This document shows positions 51,473-62,871 of a stretch of DNA of 64,000 bases, piece by piece. Both the position numbers and the translations under genes were made by a program. Position 1 is the first letter of the stretch, and every line of letters starts with the position of its first letter. The notes below the pieces were generated by a model that was given only the letters and a program-made list of their open reading frames with translations, was not told where the DNA came from and did no database searches. The DNA is from DATJIG01 sp035493495 (lineage in GTDB: Bacteria > Pseudomonadota > Alphaproteobacteria > SMXQ01). The stretch spans positions 13,467 through 77,466 of the forward strand of contig DATJIG010000257.1 of assembly GCA_035493495.1 (NCBI GenBank). Reading direction: 5' to 3'.

Positions 51473-53371
51473 ATGGGCTCCATTCGGCAACGCTTCGATG
51501 TTGTGGTGATTGGTGGCGGCCATGCGGGCTGTGAGGCAGCCGCTGCGGCTGCGCGCATGGGCGCACAGACACTGCTGCTGACCCAAGATCCGGCCAAAGT
51601 CGGCGAGATGTCCTGCAATCCTGCTTTTGGCGGCATCGGTAAGGGGCAGCTCGTGCGCGAGATCGACGCCCTCGACGGAGTTATGGGTCGGGCGGCTGAC
51701 CGGGCGGGAATTCAATTTCGGATGCTCAATGCGTCCAAGGGCCCGGCAGTCTGGGGCCCGCGGGCTCAAGCGGATCGTCGGCTCTACCGGGAAGCGATGC
51801 AGAGTCTCCTGGCTGAGCAACCCGGGCTGACGGTTATGTCGGGCACGGCAGAAGATCTCGCCTTGGATGATGCGGATTGCGTTGCTGGAGTTATCACCGC
51901 GACCGGCGAGACGATCGGATGCAGCGCAGTCGTGCTGACGACCGGGACGTTCCTCCGCGGTCTCATTCACATCGGCGAAAAGACAATCCCGGCCGGGCGC
52001 GTGGGCGAGGCGCCGAGTGTCGGCCTCTCGGCGACCCTCGAGCGCTTCGGCTTCGAGCTCGGCCGCCTCAAGACCGGCACGCCGCCAAGGCTCGATGGTC
52101 GGACCATCGACTGGGCGTCCCTCGACGAGCAGAGAGGCGACGACCCGCCGATCCCGTTTTCGTATCTGACCGGCGTAATCAGCACGCCCCAGGTGAGTTG
52201 TTTCATTACCGGCACAACCGCCGCCAGTCATGAGCTGATCCGGGCAAACATTCACCGTGCGCCGATGTATTCCGGCCAGATCCAGAGCCGTGGCCCGCGC
52301 TATTGCCCGTCGATTGAGGACAAGGTCGTGCGCTTCGCCGACCGACAGCGTCACCAGATCTATCTCGAGCCCGAAGGGCTCGACGATCCGACCGTGTACC
52401 CCAACGGGATTTCGACCTCGCTTCCGGAGGACGTGCAACTCGCGTTGCTGAAGTCCATTCCCGGGCTTGAAGGGACGCGAATGATCCGGCCGGGCTATGC
52501 GGTCGAATACGACTATGTCGACCCGCGCGAGCTGCGCCCGACATTGGAGACGCGCCGCATCTCCGGGCTTTTCCTCGCGGGCCAGATCAACGGCACGACG
52601 GGGTACGAAGAGGCGGGTGCCCAGGGAATCATGGCCGGGATCAACGCCGCTGTGCGGGCGGGGCAGGATGCGTCCACAGAATCCCGGGGGTTCGTGCTCG
52701 ATCGAAGCCAGGCCTACATCGGCGTCCTGATCGATGATCTGGTCACCCAAGGCGTCACCGAGCCCTATCGGATGTTTACGTCGCGGGCCGAATATCGGCT
52801 GACGCTTCGGGCGGACAACGCGGATCTCCGGCTCACGGCTGCGGGCCTCGGGATCGGCTGCGTCGGCTCGGGCCGCGGGCGGCGGTTCATGGCCAAGGAT
52901 CGGGCCTATCGCGAGGCGAAAGCGATCCTGGTGGAGCGCCGCCTTTCGGCCGATGAGCTCGAAGGGCTCGGCATTGGCGCCCGCCGCGATGGTGTCGCGC
53001 GATCGGGCTACGAATTGCTATCGCAAGGGGTCACAGTCAGCCAACTCGCTGCTGTTTGGGCGGATCTGGCGGAGCTCGCGGGGGATGTCGCCCAGGCGCT
53101 GGAGATTGACGCTCGTTACGCCGGGTATCTCGTCCGCCAGGAGAGCGAAATTGCCGCTTTCCGCCGGGAGGAGGCGACGATGATTCCTTCCGACCTCGAC
53201 TTCTCCCGGATTGGCGGGCTTTCGTCCGAGGTCCGGGAAAAGCTCAGCCGGGTTCGCCCGGAGACGGTGGGGCAGGCTGGTCGAATCCCGGGCGTCACAC
53301 CGGCAGCCATCATCGCAATCCTTGCGCACCTACGGCGGCATTCTCCGTCGACCGAAGTCGCCGCAGAGTAG
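51473..53371 (+). CDS. mnmG: tRNA uridine-5-carboxymethylaminomethyl modification enzyme MnmG
   Basis: MnmG (632 aa) is the FAD partner of MnmE. The FAD loop VVIGGGHAGCEAA starts the protein, followed by MSCNPAFGGIGKGQLVREIDALDG, the GTPPRLDG segment and the catalytic Cys in STPQVSCFITGT; a C-terminal helical domain follows. ATG 51473 gives the family N-terminus; the frame is open upstream through parS1 but without conserved sequence. Confidence 0.97.
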   Translation: MGSIRQRFDVVVIGGGHAGCEAAAAAARMGAQTLLLTQDPAKVGEMSCNPAFGGIGKGQLVREIDALDGVMGRAADRAGIQFRMLNASKGPAVWGPRAQADRRLYREAMQSLLAEQPGLTVMSGTAEDLALDDADCVAGVITATGETIGCSAVVLTTGTFLRGLIHIGEKTIPAGRVGEAPSVGLSATLERFGFELGRLKTGTPPRLDGRTIDWASLDEQRGDDPPIPFSYLTGVISTPQVSCFITGTTAASHELIRANIHRAPMYSGQIQSRGPRYCPSIEDKVVRFADRQRHQIYLEPEGLDDPTVYPNGISTSLPEDVQLALLKSIPGLEGTRMIRPGYAVEYDYVDPRELRPTLETRRISGLFLAGQINGTTGYEEAGAQGIMAGINAAVRAGQDASTESRGFVLDRSQAYIGVLIDDLVTQGVTEPYRMFTSRAEYRLTLRADNADLRLTAAGLGIGCVGSGRGRRFMAKDRAYREAKAILVERRLSADELEGLGIGARRDGVARSGYELLSQGVTVSQLAAVWADLAELAGDVAQALEIDARYAGYLVRQESEIAAFRREEATMIPSDLDFSRIGGLSSEVREKLSRVRPETVGQAGRIPGVTPAAIIAILAHLRRHSPSTEVAAE

Positions 53372-53373
53372 CG

Positions 53374-54018
53374 ATGGCGTCGAAGCCAATGAGGGCGGAG
53401 GAGTTCGCCGAGCTCTCCGGTGTTTCACGTGAAACACTCGAACGTCTCACCACGTACCTCGAATTACTGCGCAAGTGGAATGGTGCCATCAATCTGGTGG
53501 GAGCCAGCACGCTCGCCGATCCATGGCGGCGCCATTTCTGGGATTCGGCGCAACTTCTGCCGCTTCTCCCGTCAGCCCGATCGGTGGTTGTCGATTTGGG
53601 ATCGGGTGGGGGCTTTCCCGGTCTGGTGCTTGCCATCGCCGCCGGCGATCGGACGAATGTCCATCTCGTCGAGTCGGATCGCCGTAAGGCGACGTTTCTT
53701 CGCGAGGCAGCCCGCGCAACCGCTACCGAGGTCGCTGTCCATAGCGAGCGCGCGGAAACGCCCTCAAAGCCGGTCAAGGCCGACGTCATCACGGCGCGGG
53801 CGCTGGCGCCGATATCCGTCGTGCTTGAGTTGGCTGCGGCGTTCGCGCAACCAGAGACCCAATTCCTGCTATTGAAGGGATCGCAGACCCACAATGAATT
53901 GACCGAGGCCCGTAAACACTGGACAATGACCGTCGACGTGCATCCGAGCCGCTCGGATGCATCAGGTTTCATGGTCCAGATAAAAAGGGCGATCCGCCAT
54001 GACCGGTCAATCGGATGA
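53374..54018 (+). CDS. rsmG: 16S rRNA (guanine-527-N7)-methyltransferase
   Basis: RsmG (214 aa) methylates G527 of 16S rRNA. The SAM site is VVDLGSGGGFPGLVLAI; the N-terminal helix contains LRKWNGAINLVG and the HFWDSAQLLP motif. It starts two bases after the mnmG stop. Codons 16-21 are encoded by parS2, giving the residues GVSRET. Its 3' end overlaps parA by 20 bases. Confidence 0.96.
   Translation: MASKPMRAEEFAELSGVSRETLERLTTYLELLRKWNGAINLVGASTLADPWRRHFWDSAQLLPLLPSARSVVVDLGSGGGFPGLVLAIAAGDRTNVHLVESDRRKATFLREAARATATEVAVHSERAETPSKPVKADVITARALAPISVVLELAAAFAQPETQFLLLKGSQTHNELTEARKHWTMTVDVHPSRSDASGFMVQIKRAIRHDRSIG
53421..53436. promoter_or_regulatory. parS site 2 (inside rsmG)
   Basis: TGTTTCACGTGAAACA is a perfect match to the 16-bp parS consensus and lies within the rsmG coding sequence. 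Confidence 0.97.
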
Positions 54019-54922
54019 GCAAGACCAGTCGCTGTCCGCATCACTGAATTCCCCTCCGTCCAGTTCCACGACAGTTCTCGAAGCGGACCGCCCCTTAGCG
54101 GTGGAACCTTCTGATGTTCCACGTGAAACGATTTCGCCGCACCCGCCTCGAGTGATTGCCATTGCCAACCAGAAGGGTGGCGTCGGCAAGACGACGACGG
54201 CAATCAACCTCGCGACCGCGCTGGCGGCGACCGAGCGCAACGTCCTCGTTATCGACCTCGATCCCCAAGGCAACGCCTCGACCGGCCTCGGCATCCGGCG
54301 TGAGCAGCGCCGCCTGTCGACCTACGATCTTCTCCTCCGGGACGCCCCGTTGGAGGGCGCCATCGTCAAAAGCAATGTCCCGGGCCTGTCGGTCGTCCCC
54401 GCGTCCGTGGACCTAGCCGGCGCCGAGCTCGAGTTGATCGACGTCGAGCAGCGAGAGTTTCGCCTGCGCGACCTCCTCGCGCGCAGCACCATCGCCTACG
54501 ACTACGTGCTGATCGATTGCCCGCCGGCGCTGGGCCTCCTGACCCTGAACGCTCTGTCTGCCGCCGATTCGATCCTGGTGCCGCTCCAGTGCGAGTTCTT
54601 CGCGCTGGAGGGTCTGAGCCATCTTCTCAAGACCGTCGAGCGGGTGCGGAAGCATCTGAACCCGAACCTCGAGGTGCAGGGCATCGTGCTGACGATGTTC
54701 GACGCCCGCAACAATCTCTCGGAGATGGTGGCCGCCGACGTGCGCGGCTTCATCGGCGACAAGGTCTACAGCACGGTCATTCCGCGCAACGTGCGCGTCT
54801 CCGAGGCGCCCAGCCACGGCAAGCCGGTGCTGCTCTACGACTGGCGCTGCAGCGGATCGCAGGCATACATCCGACTCGCGCGCGAGATCCTCCATCGCGA
54901 AGAAGGGAACAAGGCCGCATGA
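53999..54922 (+). CDS. parA: Chromosome partitioning ATPase ParA
   Basis: ParA (307 aa) is a deviant-Walker ATPase that moves ParB-parS complexes. The Walker A-like motif is QKGGVGKTTT, followed by VIDLDPQGNAS and VLIDCPPALGLL. The N-terminal 50 residues are Ser/Asp-rich, unlike the conserved core, and are partly encoded by parS3. The start overlaps rsmG by 20 bases; a start closer to the core (PPRVIAIANQKGG) cannot be excluded. It is coupled to parB by ATGA. Confidence 0.97.
   Translation: MTGQSDEQDQSLSASLNSPPSSSTTVLEADRPLAVEPSDVPRETISPHPPRVIAIANQKGGVGKTTTAINLATALAATERNVLVIDLDPQGNASTGLGIRREQRRLSTYDLLLRDAPLEGAIVKSNVPGLSVVPASVDLAGAELELIDVEQREFRLRDLLARSTIAYDYVLIDCPPALGLLTLNALSAADSILVPLQCEFFALEGLSHLLKTVERVRKHLNPNLEVQGIVLTMFDARNNLSEMVAADVRGFIGDKVYSTVIPRNVRVSEAPSHGKPVLLYDWRCSGSQAYIRLAREILHREEGNKAA
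54115..54130. promoter_or_regulatory. parS site 3 (inside parA)
   Basis: TGTTCCACGTGAAACG matches the parS consensus at 14 of 16 positions; the central CACGTG is intact. It lies in the N-terminal extension of parA, codons 39-44. Confidence 0.85.
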
Positions 54923-55836
54923 GCGCCGCAGCGGAAGACGCGAAGGGGCGTCGGCACAATCTCGGCCGCGGCATCGCGGCGCTGTTCGGCGAGGAGGAAA
55001 CCGACAACGCGACGCTCGACAAAGTGCGTCCCGGAAAAGCCGTCCCCGTCGAGTTCCTGCGGCCCGGACGTTTCCAGCCGCGCCGCGTCTTCGACGAGAC
55101 CGAGCTCTCGGCGCTCGCCGATTCAATCCGCCAGAAGGGTGTGCTGCAGCCAATCCTCGTGCGCCGCGACAGCGAGCGTCCGGACTCGTACGAGATCATC
55201 GCTGGCGAGCGACGCTGGCGCGCGGCGCAGCTCGCCCGTCTCCACGAAGTGCCGGTCATCGTCCGCGAGCTTGACGATCGCGAGGCACTTGAGATCGCGC
55301 TGATCGAGAATCTGCAGCGGCAGGATCTCAATCCGATCGAAGAGGCCGAGGCGTATCAGCGCCTGATGAACGAGTTTCACCACACCCAGGAAGCCCTCGC
55401 CGAATCGCTCGGCAAGAGCCGCAGCTATGTCGCCAACACGCTACGCCTGCTCGGGCTGCCGGCGGGCGTGCGCGACATGGTGTCGCACGGCAAGCTGACG
55501 GCGGGTCACGCGCGCGCGCTGATCGGCGTGCCGGATCCGATGGCCCTCGCCGACGAGATCGTCACGAACAATCTAAACGTGCGCGCGGCTGAGCGACTCG
55601 CTCAATCGGGCAAGGCGACGGGTGGAACTGCAGTCGGCAAGCGAGCGCCGAAGGAACCCGAGCACAAGGACGTCGACACGATCGCGCTTGAGCGCGATCT
55701 CTCCAACATGCTCGGCCTCAAGGTCACGATCTCGTTCTCGGGCAAGGGTGGCGAGCTCCGCATCCAGTACAACACTCTCGAGCAGCTCGACGAAGTGCTG
55801 CGGCGCCTGAAGAAGCCGATCGGTCCGCTGGACTGA
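54919..55836 (+). CDS. parB: Chromosome partitioning protein ParB
   Basis: ParB (305 aa) binds parS and, as a CTP-dependent clamp, spreads on DNA. The CTP/arginine motif is GERRWRAAQLA, box II ENLQRQDLNPIEEA, and the HTH EALAESLGKSRSYVANTLRLL. The C-terminal dimerisation domain ends IQYNTLEQLDEVLRRLK. The N-terminal LGRGIAALFG is the ParA-stimulating motif. It converges with holA 16 bp away; a 7-bp inverted repeat (55845-55865) spans the junction and may be a weak terminator. Confidence 0.98.
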   Translation: MSAAAEDAKGRRHNLGRGIAALFGEEETDNATLDKVRPGKAVPVEFLRPGRFQPRRVFDETELSALADSIRQKGVLQPILVRRDSERPDSYEIIAGERRWRAAQLARLHEVPVIVRELDDREALEIALIENLQRQDLNPIEEAEAYQRLMNEFHHTQEALAESLGKSRSYVANTLRLLGLPAGVRDMVSHGKLTAGHARALIGVPDPMALADEIVTNNLNVRAAERLAQSGKATGGTAVGKRAPKEPEHKDVDTIALERDLSNMLGLKVTISFSGKGGELRIQYNTLEQLDEVLRRLKKPIGPLD

Positions 55837-55852
55837 AATAGAGTCGCCCGAT

Positions 55853-56896
55853 TCAGCGTCGGGCGCGTCGCGCCGCCGCCGCGATGTGAAGCAGCGCGCG
55901 GGCGGCAATTGCGTTCGCCGGCAGCCCAGTCGTCTTGCAATCGGCTTCGGCGCGCATCAGGATGTCGAGCGCTCCGGCGACATTCCGCGGCGACCAAGCC
56001 TGAACCGCGGATTTCCAACGCGACATCTCCTTGAAGAACACTGGCGGGCGCAGCGACTTGAGCGCGCTCTCGACGTCCGTTCCCTCAGCCACCTTGCTCG
56101 TCGCAATGTGCAGTCGCTGAAACACGCGTTGTGCACCGCGCAGCACCGCGATCGGCGATGTCCCTTCGTCGTACAGCAGCGTAAGAGCGCGATCGAGGCT
56201 CGGCGCATCTCCCGTCGCCGCGGAGAGGCTCGCATCGTCGAATCCGACATTTCCCCCGGCGCCGACGAGCGCCTGAACGTCGGCGAGGACGATTTCGCCT
56301 TCACCTTCCGCATACAGTGTGAGCTTATCGACCTCGCTCCGGCTGGCGCCGCGGTCCTCGCCGATCCTGTCGATAAAGTAGGCAAGGGCATCTTCCTCGA
56401 TGGAGATACCGCGTTCCTTGAGTGTTGCGCGCACGAGGCTCTCGAGCTCCTCAGGCGAATCGAGGTAGCAGGGAATCGCCGCGGCGATGGCCTGCTCCTC
56501 GAATAGCGAGCGCAGCGACGAGCGCGAGGCGAGATCTCCGCCCTCGACGACGACGAAGCCGATGTCCGACGCCTTCCGCCCGGCGATCTCGGCAAAGAAC
56601 GATTCGAAAATCTCGGTGTGCGAATCCTGGGCGTTACGGATGCGGATGGCGCGCCGCCCGCCGGTGAATGACAGCGCGAACACCTCGTCTACAAGTCGAG
56701 CCGGATCCTCGCGCAACTGTCCTCCGGACATTTCGGTCACCCGGAACGGGTCGTCCGTCGCGCCGGCGATCTGGCGCACCAGCCCCTCGGCACGCTCGCG
56801 CATCAGGCCGGCATCGGGCCCGTAGATCAACACCGCGGCAATCTTCGCGGGAGGCGCCGCCAGGAAGCCGCGAATCTCGCGCGGCGCGAGCTTCAA
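55853..56896 (-). CDS. holA: DNA polymerase III delta subunit
   Basis: HolA (347 aa) is the clamp-loader delta subunit. The start is TTG at 56896, overlapping the lptE stop (TTGA), which yields the expected N-terminus MKLAPREIRGFLAAPP followed by LIYGPDAGLMRERA. Further conserved segments are REDPARLVDEVFALSF and LDRALTLLYDEG. The frame is open far upstream but antisense to no conserved start, so the TTG is preferred. Confidence 0.93.
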   Translation of the reverse strand: MKLAPREIRGFLAAPPAKIAAVLIYGPDAGLMRERAEGLVRQIAGATDDPFRVTEMSGGQLREDPARLVDEVFALSFTGGRRAIRIRNAQDSHTEIFESFFAEIAGRKASDIGFVVVEGGDLASRSSLRSLFEEQAIAAAIPCYLDSPEELESLVRATLKERGISIEEDALAYFIDRIGEDRGASRSEVDKLTLYAEGEGEIVLADVQALVGAGGNVGFDDASLSAATGDAPSLDRALTLLYDEGTSPIAVLRGAQRVFQRLHIATSKVAEGTDVESALKSLRPPVFFKEMSRWKSAVQAWSPRNVAGALDILMRAEADCKTTGLPANAIAARALLHIAAAARRARR

Positions 56897-57428
56897 GGGT
56901 TGCTCGTGCGAGCCGCAGTGGCGGGCCCGCGCGTCTTGCGGTCGCTGAAGTAGACCGCGAGCCGCGTCCGCATCTCGTCCGACACTTCGCGCAGCGTACG
57001 GTTGACCGCATCTTCGCGCGAAACCAGCGTCGCATAGTCCGACTGGAGCACGTCGTACGAGGTCGTCGCGCGCGCGCGGCTGTTGAGAACGGGCTTGTTC
57101 GTCGCCGCAGCCACCAGAGTGAAGGCCGCCACCGCGGTGATGCTGGTGCGGCTCGTCGTGTTGTCGCGGGACAGCGCGATGCCGGTGGACTGGATTTGCA
57201 GATTCACTGTCAGCGTGTGCGTCGGATTGCCGGGCTGCTCGTTCTCGTTCAGCTGCTCGATCAGGAAGTTGCGAAGGATCTGCCCGTCGCGGTTGGCAAT
57301 CGGGCCGACGTAGACGCTCCCGAGCTCGGTCGTCGAGGCGCTTCTCGCCTGGGTCCCGTAAAGTGGATGATACCCGCAGCCGGCGACCGCCAGCGTGAGC
57401 GCGAAGAGGGCGGCGGCGAGCAGCTTCA

Positions 57429-57429
<1 letters not shown>
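56893..57429 (-). CDS. lptE: LPS-assembly lipoprotein LptE
   Basis: LptE (178 aa) plugs the LptD barrel that inserts lipopolysaccharide in the outer membrane. It has a signal peptide with lipobox VAGC (Cys18) followed by GYHPLYG, the start of the LptE fold, and a RTLREVSDEMRTRLAVYF helix. Its ATG overlaps the leuS stop (TGATG). leuS-lptE-holA is a conserved order in alphaproteobacteria. Confidence 0.93.
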
Positions 57430-59993
<2,564 letters not shown>

Positions 59994-60086
59994 ATCAGTC
60001 AAACTTCCCAAGTATATCAGTGTCTTGCGGTATTTCATGGCCCTCTTGCCCAGAGCAAGCGAAGAGGACATCGAGGCCCGAGGGTT

Positions 60087-60530
60087 CTACGACAGTTCGT
60101 AGAATAGGGACAACGGGTCCTCCTGATAGGAGCCGAACGGGCCGATGCGGCGGAAGCCGAGCGACTCGAACAGGGCAGTGGCCTCGGGCTGGTGGATGCC
60201 GGTTTCGAGCCGAACGACCGAGAGGCCAAGCTCTCGGCTGCGGTCGATAGCGAAGGAAAGGAGGCGTTTTCCCAAACGCCGGCCCCGCCACTCCGGCTTG
60301 ACGAACAAGCGCTTGAGCTCGGTGTACCGATCGCACAAGCGGATGGCGACGCAGGCAACCGGCATCTCGCCGTCTTTGACTGCGTAAAACTCGAAATCGC
60401 GCCCGAGTAACGAATCGATATTTACCAGGTGATTGCTCTCCGCCGGGTAGAGCCTTGCCATGTAGGCATCGCTGGCGCCGAGCAGATCGCGCAGGTCGCT
60501 TGTGGCCAGTGTCTGTCGCTCGATGTCCAT
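60087..60530 (-). CDS. GNAT family N-acetyltransferase
   Basis: The 147-aa protein has the GNAT fold, with LKRLFVKPEWRGRRLGKRLLSFAI bearing the acetyl-CoA pyrophosphate loop (RGRRLG). The ESLGFRRIGPFG end motif is also typical. ATG 60530 has no good Shine-Dalgarno; an in-frame TTG upstream, within the end of the PhyH gene, would give a longer protein. Substrate unknown. It is the last of three same-strand genes. Confidence 0.85.
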   Translation of the reverse strand: MDIERQTLATSDLRDLLGASDAYMARLYPAESNHLVNIDSLLGRDFEFYAVKDGEMPVACVAIRLCDRYTELKRLFVKPEWRGRRLGKRLLSFAIDRSRELGLSVVRLETGIHQPEATALFESLGFRRIGPFGSYQEDPLSLFYELS

Positions 60531-60561
60531 GAGGAGGAGGTCCGACAGCCGATCGCCGAAT

Positions 60562-61443
60562 TCACCCGGCGACAAGAGCGCGCGCCGCCGCCTCAAGGTC
60601 GGGTGAGAGGCGGTACATGTGCCGGTACTGCAGGATCTGCATGCCGACAAGTTTGAGCCGATCCTCGAACCGCAGGATCGTCATCGGCGGAATCGCAGGA
60701 GTGTTGTACGGCTCGACGTCCCCATGCATGAACTCGAACGCCATGCTCATGCGCGGCAAAGAGGCACGCGGAGAGGCGTGCGCGCCCCAATGCATCAGCG
60801 CCTGGTTCCAGATGAAGACGTCGCCGGCCTCGGCCGGGAGCGCGCGAACTTCGGGAAGCTCGAACTGGTTCTCGCTGTCGCGTTCTGTCCCGTAGGTGGG
60901 GTCGCGGTCGGCCGGCACGATGTACATGCAGCCGTTGAGGGGCGTCGCCTGGGTGAGTGCAAGCCATACCGACAGCGATTTTGGCCGGCCATCGGGAAAC
61001 AGCGCCTTGTGGCCCTTCTCGCGATGGGGCTTCCATCCGCGCTCGGATTTCGCGGGGTCGACGTGCCAGATCCAGAAGTCGGGGAGCATGACGTACTCTG
61101 CGCCAAAGGCGGCGCGGAGAATGTCGCGCAGCGAATACGCCGGCAACCAGAAGTCGTCGAACACCATGGCGAACACGGGCGGGATCCCAGCGCTCACGAG
61201 CGCGGCGATGCCTGAGGACAGCTTCGCTACCCGATCGCCGTCCTGAAGCCCCGCCATGTGGATGTAGCCTTCGCGGTCGAGCAAAGCCTGGAGCGCCGCT
61301 TCGTCGGCGAATTGCGCTTTCCACGGTTGGAGCCCGCTGAAGCTCGCCCGGTCCTCCAAGGCAAGCCACGGAGCCAGCTCTTTCCAAAAGGCGCGATCAC
61401 GGAATCGGATCAGCGCCGCGTCGACGGACGCGATCTCACTCAT
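60562..61443 (-). CDS. Phytanoyl-CoA dioxygenase (PhyH) family protein
   Basis: The 293-aa protein resembles Fe(II)/2-oxoglutarate hydroxylases of the PhyH group. The likely iron ligands are His and Glu of PHREKG (GWKPHREKGHKALF) and the distal His in LMHWGAHAS; TPLNGCMYIVPADRDP matches the family. PhyH members hydroxylate varied small molecules. Its start overlaps the stop of the TPR-methyltransferase gene (ATGA), so the two are translationally coupled. Confidence 0.82.
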   Translation of the reverse strand: MSEIASVDAALIRFRDRAFWKELAPWLALEDRASFSGLQPWKAQFADEAALQALLDREGYIHMAGLQDGDRVAKLSSGIAALVSAGIPPVFAMVFDDFWLPAYSLRDILRAAFGAEYVMLPDFWIWHVDPAKSERGWKPHREKGHKALFPDGRPKSLSVWLALTQATPLNGCMYIVPADRDPTYGTERDSENQFELPEVRALPAEAGDVFIWNQALMHWGAHASPRASLPRMSMAFEFMHGDVEPYNTPAIPPMTILRFEDRLKLVGMQILQYRHMYRLSPDLEAAARALVAG

Positions 61444-62783
61444 TCTGTTTGCCAGTTCCCATTGTCCGAAGGGGGCGCAGATCCCCCGCTGTCAACCCCG
61501 AGAAGCACAATGAAACCGGGGATATCTTGCCCCTCTTCCTGGCGAACGGCCACATCGATTATCGCCTTTTCGGCGAAGCCATACTGGGTCGCCAGACCAC
61601 GTATGTAGGGAACCGAATGGGCGAACCGGCGGCTCGGCCGAATCGCAACGGCGCCATCGTTGCTCGACTCCACCGAAAACGCGAACAGGCCGTTGGCGCG
61701 AAGGGAGCGTCGTGCGGACGCGAAAATCGCTTCGAGCTCGCCCACATAGATGAACACGTCTCCGGCGACGAGAAGGTCGAAAGCCACCGGGTGTTCGTGG
61801 AGAAACGTCGCCAGATCGTTCTTCTCAAGATGATCGTAGATGCCGCGTTCGCGGGCCTTGTCCAGCATCTTGCCGGAGATGTCGACCCCGACCAGCGATC
61901 GCGCCATCGGCCGAAACGCTTGGCCGCACATCCCGGTGCCGCAGCCGAGATCGGCGACGTCGCGACCAGCTCCGGGCGATGCGCCCGAGACGATCTCGAA
62001 CATCATCTCGGGAACCTGATACTTCAGTCCGCGGAGGCTCGCATCGAAACGCTCGGCGTAATGGTCGAACAACCCCTCGACGTAGCTCCGTGGTGCCGAC
62101 ACCGGCGTGGATTCGACCCCCAGGGCAGCCAGGTAATACCGGATTTCATTGGCGTTTCCCCCATTCCGCAAAGCGTCCTGGTAGGCCGCGATCGCTTCGG
62201 GAAAGCGCTTCAGCGAATATAGCGCGTGGCCGCGATTGAGGTGCGCCTCGAGGTATGTGGGCCGGATCGAGAGCGCATGTTCGGCAACCTCGAGCGCATC
62301 GTCGTATCGCTGCAGCTCGAGAAGCGCGGTCGCGCAGTTACCCATCGCCTCAACGTAGTCGGGATTTCCGGCGATCGCCGTCCGATAGCTGTCGACCGCC
62401 TCGGTCAGGTGGCCGAGCTCGCGTAACGCAACCCCGCGATTGTTGTAGGCCTGCGGATATTCGGGCCGGATCGCGAGCGCGCGGTTGTAGCTTTCGAGCG
62501 CTTCCGCCGGGCGCTTGAGATCCCGCAGTGCGCTGCCGATGTTGAGGTGCGCCGATGCGGCCCCCGGATTCACCGCGAGCGATCGTCTTAACAGCTCGAG
62601 GGCTTCCTCGTGATCGCGCTGCTCGAGTTTCAGAACGCCGAGATTGTGAAGCGCGTCGAACTGGCTGGGGGCAACTCGGAGGACCTCACGATAGAGCGTT
62701 TCGGCTTCGGCGAGACGACCGCCGACGTGCGCCTGTACCGCCGCGCGCAACCGCGATCCAAGATCTACGTTGCCAGGGAACAT
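61440..62783 (-). CDS. TPR repeat protein fused to a SAM methyltransferase
   Basis: The 447-aa protein has about six TPR units in its first 215 residues (for example AEALESYNRALAIRPEYPQAYNNRG) and a C-terminal class I methyltransferase domain with motif I VADLGCGTGMCG and VGVDISGKMLDKAR. Such fusions are uncharacterised; the TPRs probably select a protein or large substrate. The ATG at 62783 is preferred over upstream in-frame codons of low conservation. Confidence 0.85.
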   Translation of the reverse strand: MFPGNVDLGSRLRAAVQAHVGGRLAEAETLYREVLRVAPSQFDALHNLGVLKLEQRDHEEALELLRRSLAVNPGAASAHLNIGSALRDLKRPAEALESYNRALAIRPEYPQAYNNRGVALRELGHLTEAVDSYRTAIAGNPDYVEAMGNCATALLELQRYDDALEVAEHALSIRPTYLEAHLNRGHALYSLKRFPEAIAAYQDALRNGGNANEIRYYLAALGVESTPVSAPRSYVEGLFDHYAERFDASLRGLKYQVPEMMFEIVSGASPGAGRDVADLGCGTGMCGQAFRPMARSLVGVDISGKMLDKARERGIYDHLEKNDLATFLHEHPVAFDLLVAGDVFIYVGELEAIFASARRSLRANGLFAFSVESSNDGAVAIRPSRRFAHSVPYIRGLATQYGFAEKAIIDVAVRQEEGQDIPGFIVLLGVDSGGSAPPSDNGNWQTE

Positions 62784-62871
62784 CGTGGGTCCGCCACCGA
62801 CAGCCGTCACTCCAGTGTCCGAAGGTCCGACCCGCGTCTGGTTCCGCTCCGCCGATGACGGCGGTTTCGCC

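Noticed and set aside
55845..55865. Inverted repeat between parB and holA as a strong terminator
   Set aside because: The stem is 7 bp with a 7-nt loop, overlaps the holA stop and has no T run on either strand.
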